Shown in pieces: positions 1-5,260 of a stretch of 5,828 nt of DNA (positions are counted from its first letter, which is position 1; every line of letters starts with the position of its first letter). A program made the translations under genes and the position numbers. Below the pieces are notes generated by a model. That model made no database searches. It was not told where the DNA came from and saw only the letters and a list, made by a program, of their open reading frames with translations. Source of the DNA: Promethearchaeota archaeon CR_4 (GTDB lineage Archaea > Asgardarchaeota > Lokiarchaeia > Sigyniarchaeales > CR-4); contig MBAA01000025.1 in NCBI GenBank assembly GCA_001940655.1, positions 7,216 through 13,043 on the forward strand. Direction: 5' to 3'.

Positions 1-354
1 AGTCCGTTAACTGAAATCACCATCCCAGTTAGTATCAATAATACTGGATTTTATGACATTCAAGATGTCTCAATTACCCTCAAGCTCTACCTTAATAACG
101 AAAACCTGACTGATTTTATTCTAATGGAAAAAACCTTCCTTCTCGGTGATTTTCCTGCCATGAAAATAACAGCTACTCAGGTTACTTTCACCCCCACTGT
201 AGATTATACTCCCATTGATGCAGGCACTATTAATCCCTCCGCTACGAACTTGACTGAAACTACTTATATAGAAGCACGCTATCTGTTTGGTTTAATGCTA
301 GTGAAAATAGAATATTATCACACTTTTGTGGGTAGTCTCGGGGGTTTCCTCTGA
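1..354 (+). CDS. Hypothetical envelope protein, C-terminal part (5' end outside window)
   Basis: The frame is open from the first base, so this is the last 117 residues of a longer protein; the ATG at 124 is internal and should not be taken as the start. The visible part alternates hydrophobic and polar residues in strand-like stretches, with a pattern of the type IPVSINNTGFYDIQDVSITL (residues 8-27), followed by a Thr/Pro-rich stretch and a second block with NPSA (77-80). An 'NNTG' turn followed by strands is common in extracellular Ig-like, CARDB-like or LEA14/WHy-like beta-sandwiches, so an outside-facing domain is inferred. No membrane segment is visible in this part; any signal peptide or anchor would lie upstream. 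The TGA stop overlaps the ATG of the next gene by one base, which indicates translational coupling with the two membrane proteins downstream. Function is unknown. Confidence 0.7.
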   Translation, partial: SPLTEITIPVSINNTGFYDIQDVSITLKLYLNNENLTDFILMEKTFLLGDFPAMKITATQVTFTPTVDYTPIDAGTINPSATNLTETTYIEARYLFGLMLVKIEYYHTFVGSLGGFL

Positions 355-1010
355 TGGGTGCCGGGCGTGCAGCAAATCTCTTGTGGGGGTCACTACACTT
401 TACCTATGTTTTTTTAGTTTCTGTCACTCTCCCCCTAATCTTGGTAAACTCATTGACTAGCATCCAAATAATTGAAGGACTTGAAATTAGTTTTGGGCAG
501 GAGGGGGAGGAATATTTTGAGATGACAACATGGTTGGTGAGGTTAGGCTTAATAATGGCTGCTTTCGCATTCTTCAAGGGGTCTTCCCCCAAGTATAGTC
601 GACGACGCTCGATAGGGGCACTATTGGAAACTATCGCCGACATCTTCTACATCTTCATGTACAAATTTAGTGGCACTTCAGATATTCATATAGTGGGCGG
701 CACGGAATTCTCTGCCAACATAAACCTCGACCAAATGCTCGCGCTGTATATGGGAATGATACTCCTCTACATCTTCTACAACATCTGGGACTTAATCGAC
801 ATTCATTTCTGGGGTCGCGAGCGTGCAGAGAAGGAGATCAAGAAGAAGATGGAAAAGAAGTGGAAAAAGATCATGAAAAAGCAGGGGGGCATACCTGCCA
901 CCACAGAATCCCGAACGCAGGATCCCCTGACCAGTGCATTAACCGCGAATAAAACACAAACGACTGAAATCGACCAAAATACCAATCAGGAGGCGAATTC
1001 CCTTGGATAA
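354..1010 (+). CDS. Four-TM membrane protein with basic helix and polar C-terminal tail
   Basis: A 218-residue protein that I do not recognise. Hydrophobic segments lie at about residues 9-33, 58-75, 88-104 and 127-147. Between TM1 and TM2 is an acidic loop (41-57, with GQEGEEYFE), and between TM2 and TM3 a basic loop (80-86, YSRRRS). By the positive-inside rule the basic loop and the C-terminus would be cytoplasmic. After TM4 comes a very Lys/Glu-rich stretch at about 154-176, probably a charged amphipathic or coiled-coil helix, then a Thr/Asn/Gln-rich, probably disordered tail (178-218). The ATG overlaps the stop of the preceding gene in TGATG; a weak GGGGGT (340-345) lies 8 nt before it. 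TM3 and TM4 share the coding string ACATCTTCTAC, perhaps a trace of internal duplication or just convergent hydrophobic codons. It is in an operon with both neighbours, so the three products may form one membrane assembly; that is inference only. Confidence 0.8.
   Translation: MGAGRAANLLWGSLHFTYVFLVSVTLPLILVNSLTSIQIIEGLEISFGQEGEEYFEMTTWLVRLGLIMAAFAFFKGSSPKYSRRRSIGALLETIADIFYIFMYKFSGTSDIHIVGGTEFSANINLDQMLALYMGMILLYIFYNIWDLIDIHFWGRERAEKEIKKKMEKKWKKIMKKQGGIPATTESRTQDPLTSALTANKTQTTEIDQNTNQEANSLG
988..993 (+). promoter_or_regulatory. Shine-Dalgarno site AGGAGG deciding a TTG start
   Basis: AGGAGG, a full match to the 16S anti-SD, lies inside the last codons of the four-TM gene and 9 nt before the TTG at 1003. 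No ATG or GTG lies at a comparable spacing. The site therefore supports TTG as the true initiation codon of the next gene. Confidence 0.75.
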
Positions 1011-1371
1011 ACTTACGAAGATCTTGTTAGTCTCCTCTTTGAGTGTGGGGGCTCCCCTCGCAACAGTGTTTCAGACTGACTGGATGGGTATATTATGGCC
1101 TTTACTTGGTTGGTTAGCCGTTGGCTGTTATTTCCTCATTCAGGTTTTCTTACCCGTGCTTACTCCTCTCGGGTCGTGGCTCAAGGATATTATCGACTAT
1201 ATCAGTACATTCTTTGAGTCCTCCCCCACAATGGGAGCGACCGTAATCTACATCGTTATTACTGTAGTTATTATAGTGGTGTCGATTATCGTGAACATGT
1301 ACAAATCAAAACCTGGTTTTGTGGAGGAACTCGAGGCAAAATACGACAGACCGCCAGATACTGTCAAATAA
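1003..1371 (+). CDS. Small three-TM membrane protein (TTG start)
   Basis: A 122-residue protein that I do not recognise. Translation is taken from TTG at 1003 because a perfect SD sits 9 nt upstream and the next ATG (residue 28) would remove the first hydrophobic segment. Hydrophobic stretches are at about residues 6-23 (possibly a signal anchor), 28-53 and 77-99. The last is very rich in Ile and Val. An amphipathic segment at 57-72 (SWLKDIIDYISTFFES) lies between the second and third. After TM3 comes a short basic MYKSKPG and a charged tail, probably cytoplasmic. The start overlaps the preceding gene by 8 bp, so the two are very likely co-translated. This is the last gene of the operon; it converges with the LRR gene 28 bp beyond its stop. 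Small size and operon position fit an accessory subunit of a membrane complex, but no function can be assigned. Confidence 0.75.
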   Translation: MDKLTKILLVSSLSVGAPLATVFQTDWMGILWPLLGWLAVGCYFLIQVFLPVLTPLGSWLKDIIDYISTFFESSPTMGATVIYIVITVVIIVVSIIVNMYKSKPGFVEELEAKYDRPPDTVK

Positions 1372-1399
1372 CTCCAAGAAATCTATTTTCTAAATATTA

Positions 1400-1963
1400 C
1401 TAACGGAAAATAGTGCCTCCAATCTGACGAAGTCTCACGAGCCATCGCTCTACTATCGTGGGAATCCGCATATGAGGATTTCCCGCAATATCTACCATAC
1501 GAAGCGATTTCATCGTGTAAAACCCGATCGGCAGGGTTATAAGCTTATTATTGCTTAGATCTAGCGTGTGGAGCTTGTGGAGATTTCCTAAAGTGTCGGG
1601 AACTCCGGCGATCTCGTTATGATCGAGGATGAGGACTCGGAGATGGTGGAGATTACCGAGCGTTTCTGGGAGCTGGGTTAATTTATTGTGACCAAGATAA
1701 AGTTCTTGCAGAGAATGTAATTTTCCAATTGATTCTGGCAAATTTGTTAAATTCATTTTATGAATCGCGAGCTTTATGACGTGTTTCTCAAAAACTTCAA
1801 AAGAAAAAGTGCGCCAGTGATTCACCGGAAGGAGGGGGATAGGACGGCCGACAATTTTCTCCAATTCTTGTATTACTTCTATATTCGAGGTGGCTATGGT
1901 AGCTCCTTGATAAACTCCGACTTCTTCGGTTTGTTCGGTCTTTGGTTCTACAACCAATGTCAT
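1400..1963 (-). CDS. Leucine-rich repeat protein
   Basis: A 187-residue protein with five consecutive 23-residue LRR units at about residues 61-83, 84-106, 107-129, 130-152 and 153-175, of the form xLxxLxLxxNxLxxLPxxLGNLH. The middle three are near consensus and the last is degenerate (SLRMVDIAGNP), acting as a C-terminal cap with the following basic segment (WLVRLRQIGG). Residues 1-26 are polar and acidic; 27-60 form a pre-repeat with LEKIVGRPIP and then HVIKLAI, a lead-in I associate with LRR proteins of Asgard archaea (recollection, not searched). No signal peptide or TM is visible, so it is probably cytosolic. Such repeats form a curved binding surface; partner and role are unknown. GGAGGT 5 nt before the ATG fixes the start, and a TATA-like element lies upstream. 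The gene is monocistronic, divergent from the methyltransferase and convergent with the membrane operon. Confidence 0.9.
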   Translation of the reverse strand: MTLVVEPKTEQTEEVGVYQGATIATSNIEVIQELEKIVGRPIPLLPVNHWRTFSFEVFEKHVIKLAIHKMNLTNLPESIGKLHSLQELYLGHNKLTQLPETLGNLHHLRVLILDHNEIAGVPDTLGNLHKLHTLDLSNNKLITLPIGFYTMKSLRMVDIAGNPHMRIPTIVERWLVRLRQIGGTIFR

Positions 1964-1968
1964 TTTTG

Positions 1969-1974
1969 ACCTCC
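1969..1974 (-). promoter_or_regulatory. Shine-Dalgarno site of the LRR gene
   Basis: On the minus strand GGAGGT lies 5 nt before the ATG at 1963. It is a strong SD at a normal spacing and supports this start. Confidence 0.75.
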
Positions 1975-2003
1975 GTTTATTCCGTATAGCTTAGGCCGTT
2001 TGT

Positions 2004-2014
2004 GATATTTATAG
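2004..2014 (-). promoter_or_regulatory. Candidate TATA box of the LRR gene
   Basis: On the minus strand this reads CTATAAATATC, close to the archaeal TATA consensus. Counting about 25 nt downstream of its centre puts the transcription start near 1984. That would give a leader of about 20 nt, just enough to contain the SD site. It was recognised by eye; no transcript data are available. Confidence 0.5.
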
Positions 2015-2241
2015 TTCACGGGGAAATCAGTTCAAACTATCAATATATCATTGCTAGGTAATATTGATTCATACACGTTTATGCCTTCACTAAAAATTTC
2101 CCTTTTCCCAGTTTTTCTCTGAATTGGAGGACACAAAAAACTATGAATTTTTTTGAATCAGGGGAGACATATGGAATGCAGAATTTGCCACACACATCTA
2201 TTTTTAACATTTGAAGGATCAATTTTATTCGAATCTACAGG

Positions 2242-2249
2242 AATAAATA
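2242..2249 (+). promoter_or_regulatory. Candidate TATA box of the methyltransferase (leaderless)
   Basis: AATAAATA centred near 2246 lies about 25 nt before the ATG at 2271, and no Shine-Dalgarno sequence occurs between them. This spacing is what is expected for an archaeal leaderless transcript that starts at or next to the start codon. The element is A/T-rich within an A/T-rich region, so the match could be fortuitous. Confidence 0.4.
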
Positions 2250-2270
2250 CCAGATAGTTTAGCTATTATT

Positions 2271-2864
2271 ATGCATTCGCTTACAAGTCTTTTTCTTACT
2301 CTCGGTTTGAGAATTAGGGCGAGAAACAAGTTTAGCTACATCCAACCCCACCTCCCACCTAAATCACGTGTTCTCGACATAGGAGCAAATGATGGTTTTA
2401 TTAGTGAACTCATAAATAAAAGCGGACATTACGTGGTTCTCGCAGATATAATGAACCTAAACCGAACAAACCTGCCCTTATTTCTGTACGATGGCAAAAC
2501 ACTTCCTTTCACCAATAATTCGTTTGACATTACACTGTTGTCGTATGTTCTTCATCATGCCAAGAATCCCGAACAAGTATTACAAGAAGCTTCTCGTGTT
2601 GCTCGGATTGTAATTGTATTGGAGTCAATTGTTGAATCTGAGCGGGAAAGACGCATCATCACGTTCCTAGATCGATTCTTGAATCGCCTTTGTGAGCTTG
2701 CAGAACATAGTGATTCATGTTATTCTGATTATGAGAAGTATCATTCTCCCCAAGAATGGCAAAAGATTATGACGAAATTGGGACTTCACATCTTAAAATT
2801 TGCCTGGTTAAGTCGTTCACCCTACAAACACGTAATTTTTGTTGTGGGATCAAATAAAATGTAA
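2271..2864 (+). CDS. Class I SAM-dependent methyltransferase (Methyltransf_11-like)
   Basis: A 197-residue Rossmann-fold methyltransferase. Motif I, VLDIGANDG (residues 34-42), forms the glycine-rich SAM loop. VLADI (56-60) ends the second strand with the acidic residue expected to bind the SAM ribose. D74 followed by LPF (78-80) is the usual adenine-contact region, and SFDITLLSYVLHH (84-96) is the motif II/post-II signature of the UbiE/Methyltransf_11 type. The part after strand 4 (IVIVLESIV, 113-121) is mostly helical and charged, and probably carries substrate specificity; the substrate cannot be read from the sequence. It is short but appears to have a complete core. The frame is closed by a TAA at 2244, so the ATG at 2271 is the only reasonable start; there is no SD, consistent with a leaderless mRNA. 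Sampled GC is near 40%, lower than the dehydrogenase and TPR genes (about 55%), which may hint at a different origin. It converges with the dehydrogenase, with 9 bp between the stops. Confidence 0.88.
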   Translation: MHSLTSLFLTLGLRIRARNKFSYIQPHLPPKSRVLDIGANDGFISELINKSGHYVVLADIMNLNRTNLPLFLYDGKTLPFTNNSFDITLLSYVLHHAKNPEQVLQEASRVARIVIVLESIVESERERRIITFLDRFLNRLCELAEHSDSCYSDYEKYHSPQEWQKIMTKLGLHILKFAWLSRSPYKHVIFVVGSNKM

Positions 2865-2865
2865 T

Positions 2866-2873
2866 AAAAAAAA
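2866..2873 (-). terminator. Oligo-T terminator after the acyl-CoA dehydrogenase
   Basis: An A8 run on the + strand reads as T8 on the minus strand, directly after the TGA stop of the dehydrogenase. Archaeal RNA polymerase commonly terminates at such U-tracts without a hairpin. The run lies between two convergent stop codons, so termination there would also limit read-through into the methyltransferase. Confidence 0.5.
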
Positions 2874-4130
2874 TCACTTTTTGAGTAGGTCTGCTTGCTT
2901 GCGTATTTGGTTCTGGATGAGTAATAACATCACGTTGCGGTGCCCACCGATGACCTCTTGGATGTCGGAGACCTTGGCTAACTGATCCATGCGCGTGTTG
3001 TCCGTGACGGAAATGCCCCCCATGTGCTGCTGAACCTCGTAGGCTGTTTTGTGAGCCTGATGGGTGATCAAATATTTCGCTTGGGCAGTTAGGGCGGCAA
3101 CGGATTTTTCTATAGCCGGATCCGGTTTTTTACCCATAATGTGCTGGTCATACTGCCGGGCAACATGTACCTCCAATGCAGTGCAAGCTGAAACTTCCGC
3201 AAGCAGTTGCCCCATTGGAAAGCCAATACCTTGCATGTTCAACAGGTTTTGACCAAATTGCTTGCGTAGGTTGCCATAGATGATTCCGTGGACGAGCGAG
3301 TTCCAACAGATGGTTAACGCGCTACCGTTGATCATGAGACGTTCTGGCACGAGACCTTCAAACAGGTTCTTGTACCCCTGGCCGTTGTCTCCGAGAATCA
3401 TGTCCGCGGGTGTTGTGGCGTCCTTGTATATTGTCTTGGAAATGTGTACTCGCGGTACGGATTGGATATGGAGTCGTTCCGTGTGAACCCCGGACTCCCG
3501 CTTGAACATCGCTTGGACCATCGTTCCCCGGGGATTTTTCTTGTCGTAGACGGCATATGCGGCAAAATAATCTGCCTTCGCTCCGTTCGTGGTAAATACC
3601 TTAGTACCGTTGTAACGAACCGACCCGTCCTGTAGTTTCTCGCAGGTGGTTTCCATGTTAACTGAGTCCGACCCCCGGTTAGGTTCAGTGATCCCAATAC
3701 ATCCAACTTTGACCCCGCTCATAAGATCGTCTTGCACTTTATTGAGGGCAGCGGTTCCTCCATGGCGGAAGGTGGGGTTACCACAGAGGATGCCTGAGGC
3801 AGTCCGGGACAATTCCAATTCCGGATCCATAAATCCAATACCAAGAGATAATAAGTTCTCGTAAAACATCCCGGAAGGTCCGAAATCACGCCAAAGATTG
3901 AGGCGTTGTATGAACCCTCGCTTTCCTAATTCTGGAAAGAGCACATACACGTCCTTATCCCAGTCGATCTTGGGTTCAAGATCCAAGCAAAATTGCTGAA
4001 CTTCCCGGAGGAAATCCTGCTCGTTTTTCCCGAGCATGGGAAAGATATTCTCATTCAAAATCTTGTAGCGGTTTTCTAGAGAGAGCGCTAGCTCGATCTC
4101 GTCCGTAATAATGCGTGCGCCGGGACACAT
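2874..4130 (-). CDS. Acyl-CoA dehydrogenase family flavoprotein
   Basis: A 418-residue protein of normal family length. Enzymes of this family use FAD to introduce an alpha-beta double bond into acyl-CoA thioesters, passing electrons to an acceptor such as ETF. Visible marks are the helical N-terminal domain (to about 130), GCIGITEPNRGSDS (143-156; the family's xxTEPxxGSD flavin/substrate loop), YNGTKVFTTNG (173-183), and the C-terminal helical domain with R289-K-Q-F-G and QQHMGG (367-372). The usual catalytic Glu of the short/medium-chain type (YEGT motif) is absent: the matching place reads VIGG (393-396). Instead LVPERL carries Glu263, at the place used as base in isovaleryl- and long-chain acyl-CoA dehydrogenases. 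It is therefore probably active, but the substrate is unknown. The C-terminal GGxG is GGIS here. The ATG is supported by GAGGT 9 nt upstream. The gene stands alone, divergent from the TPR gene. Confidence 0.9.
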   Translation of the reverse strand: MCPGARIITDEIELALSLENRYKILNENIFPMLGKNEQDFLREVQQFCLDLEPKIDWDKDVYVLFPELGKRGFIQRLNLWRDFGPSGMFYENLLSLGIGFMDPELELSRTASGILCGNPTFRHGGTAALNKVQDDLMSGVKVGCIGITEPNRGSDSVNMETTCEKLQDGSVRYNGTKVFTTNGAKADYFAAYAVYDKKNPRGTMVQAMFKRESGVHTERLHIQSVPRVHISKTIYKDATTPADMILGDNGQGYKNLFEGLVPERLMINGSALTICWNSLVHGIIYGNLRKQFGQNLLNMQGIGFPMGQLLAEVSACTALEVHVARQYDQHIMGKKPDPAIEKSVAALTAQAKYLITHQAHKTAYEVQQHMGGISVTDNTRMDQLAKVSDIQEVIGGHRNVMLLLIQNQIRKQADLLKK

Positions 4131-4139
4131 AGTATGTAA

Positions 4140-4144
4140 ACCTC
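4140..4144 (-). promoter_or_regulatory. Shine-Dalgarno site of the acyl-CoA dehydrogenase
   Basis: On the minus strand GAGGT lies 9 nt before the ATG at 4130. It supports the chosen start and argues that the transcript begins upstream of about 4145. Confidence 0.5.
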
Positions 4145-4180
4145 GCGTTTAATTATATTTCGTGATGTAAAAATTCTTGG

Positions 4181-4186
4181 TTTAAA
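4181..4186 (-). promoter_or_regulatory. Candidate TATA box of the acyl-CoA dehydrogenase
   Basis: TTTAAA centred near 4183 would place transcription start near 4158. The resulting leader of about 27 nt would include the SD site. A competing A/T-rich element (ATATAATTA, about 4151-4159 on the minus strand) would give an almost leaderless transcript and leave the SD unused, so I prefer the distal one. Both are calls by eye. Confidence 0.3.
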
Positions 4187-4292
4187 TCAATGCGGGATCC
4201 CATAAAAAAAGTTGTAGCACGGAATCTCCATAAACCCATTCTCCAGATTTTCCGATCTCGCTTCCCTACCTCCGTGAAATCTAATTGAGAAT

Positions 4293-4300
4293 TTTATATA
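4293..4300 (+). promoter_or_regulatory. Candidate TATA box (TTTATATA), probably for the TPR gene
   Basis: TTTATATA is the archaeal consensus TATA sequence. It would start transcription near 4322 and give the TPR gene a leader of about 120 nt. The sequence is nearly symmetric and reads as TATATAAA on the other strand, so a role for the dehydrogenase cannot be ruled out. Confidence 0.45.
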
Positions 4301-4438
4301 TAACAAAATAGTTGATTCCTTTCTCCCCCTGATTGGTCATCCACTGGCCACTGTGTATCCAGGCTCGGGGATTTGTTTGGTAGGTTTCCTAATATCAAGC
4401 GGAATTTTTTTTACGGGACGTAACCAAACCAAATCCAC

Positions 4439-5254
4439 GTGATGACATCGCCGAAGAAACCACAAACCGCTGAGGAGTGGAAAGTCCTCGGAAATACCCG
4501 CTGTCGCCAAGAGGATTATAAGGGTGCCAAGGAGGCGTACGAACGGGCTATCGTCCTCGCCCCGAATGACCATACCATATGGGCCAACCTCGGAACCGCC
4601 CGATCTGCCTTGAAGGACTATAAGGGTGCCATTGCTGCATACGAGCGAGCGCTCTCACTCGACCCTAAGATAGCTGCCACCTGGTATAACCTAGGCAACG
4701 CCAAGTCCTACCAGGAGGATCATAGGGGCACCGTGGACGCATATGAACGAGCACTCGCCCTCGATCCTAAGCTCCTTGACGCGTGGTATAATCTTGGGAC
4801 TGCTAGAACTAAACAGGGAGATTTAAAGGGGGCTTTAGACGCGTTCAACCGAGCTATCACGCTCGATCCAAAAGATGCCACTATATGGAACAATCTTGGA
4901 ACTGTCCGGATTCAACGAGGAGATCTAAGGGGTGCAGTGGACGCGTTTCAGCGGACTCTCGAACTATCTCCCAAGCATATTAAAGCGTGGAATAATCTAG
5001 GGTTAACGTTTTACGCTTTAAAAGATTACAAGGGCGCCGTTGCCGCATACGAACAATCTCTGACACTCAATCCAGAATTCGCCGATTCCTGGTACAATCT
5101 TGGCATTGCCTATGAATCACTGAAGTTAAACGCCGAGGCACTATACTGCTTCGAGCGGAATGCCACTCTCGGGGGCACGGATGGGTTGGAAAAAGCCCGA
5201 ATGATGCGATCTCGAGGTATAAGTCCGCGCGTGGTAAAGCTGGGAACAAAGTGA
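4439..5254 (+). CDS. Tetratricopeptide repeat protein with seven TPRs
   Basis: A 271-residue protein built almost entirely of TPRs. After a 10-residue N-terminus come seven uninterrupted units of exactly 34 residues: 11-44, 45-78, 79-112, 113-146, 147-180, 181-214 and 215-248. Each has the pattern WxNLGxAxxxxxDxxGAxxAYERALxLDP, with W at position 4, N/L/G at 6-8 and P near 32; the last is degenerate (ATLGG in place of LDP). A basic C-terminal tail (249-271) follows. No signal peptide, TM or catalytic domain is visible, so it is presumably a soluble scaffold whose concave surface binds a peptide or protein; the partner is unknown. The frame begins GTG-ATG (4439, 4442) just after an in-frame TAA; the ATG is the likelier start. 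No SD precedes either. Units differ at many synonymous sites, so the repeats are not a recent expansion. The gene converges with the TIM-barrel gene, with 6 bp between the stops. Confidence 0.92.
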   Translation: MMTSPKKPQTAEEWKVLGNTRCRQEDYKGAKEAYERAIVLAPNDHTIWANLGTARSALKDYKGAIAAYERALSLDPKIAATWYNLGNAKSYQEDHRGTVDAYERALALDPKLLDAWYNLGTARTKQGDLKGALDAFNRAITLDPKDATIWNNLGTVRIQRGDLRGAVDAFQRTLELSPKHIKAWNNLGLTFYALKDYKGAVAAYEQSLTLNPEFADSWYNLGIAYESLKLNAEALYCFERNATLGGTDGLEKARMMRSRGISPRVVKLGTK

Positions 5255-5260
5255 GTTAAC

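Larger units (their letters stand above)
1964..2270. other. AT-rich divergent intergenic region
   Basis: This 307-bp spacer separates the divergent LRR and methyltransferase genes and is clearly AT-rich (a sampled 60-base line at 2041-2100 is about 30% GC). It holds the LRR promoter at the left end and the methyltransferase promoter at the right end. Two very short overlapping + strand frames lie in its right half: 2143-2214 (23 codons, with GGAGG 12 nt before the ATG) and 2171-2257 (28 codons, beginning MECRICH, with GGGGAG 4 nt before the ATG). Neither is convincing enough to call as a gene. No hairpin, tRNA-like or repeat structure was noticed. Confidence 0.6.
4131..4438. other. Divergent intergenic region between dehydrogenase and TPR genes
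   Basis: A 308-bp spacer with promoters for both flanking genes. It contains an A7 run (4204-4210), a consensus TATA box (4293-4300), and a T8 run (4405-4412) about 30 nt before the TPR start. GTTTGGT (4375-4381) and ACCAAAC (4423-4429) could pair across a 41-nt loop that includes the T8 run, but seven base pairs over this distance is weak. The TPR reading frame is closed by TAA at 4421, so nothing coding extends into the spacer from the right. No RNA gene or repeat array was recognised. Confidence 0.6.

Noticed and set aside
1760..1969. A 69-codon + strand frame inside the LRR gene.
   Set aside because: It lies antisense to an LRR gene with clear repeats, an SD site and a TATA box. Its own translation shows no recognisable domain.
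3398..3706. A 102-codon minus-strand frame, and several + strand frames, within the acyl-CoA dehydrogenase.
   Set aside because: All overlap the well-supported dehydrogenase frame and encode low-quality Arg/Pro/Ser-rich shadows.
4375..4429. A possible hairpin, GTTTGGT with ACCAAAC, ahead of the TPR gene, considered as a riboswitch or terminator.
   Set aside because: Only 7 bp with a 41-nt loop; no conserved aptamer motif is visible. It is mentioned only as context for the T8 run.
4469..5182. The 102-bp periodicity, considered as a DNA-level tandem or CRISPR-like repeat.
   Set aside because: The period is explained by 34-residue TPR units. Nucleotide identity between units is low and the reading frame is intact.
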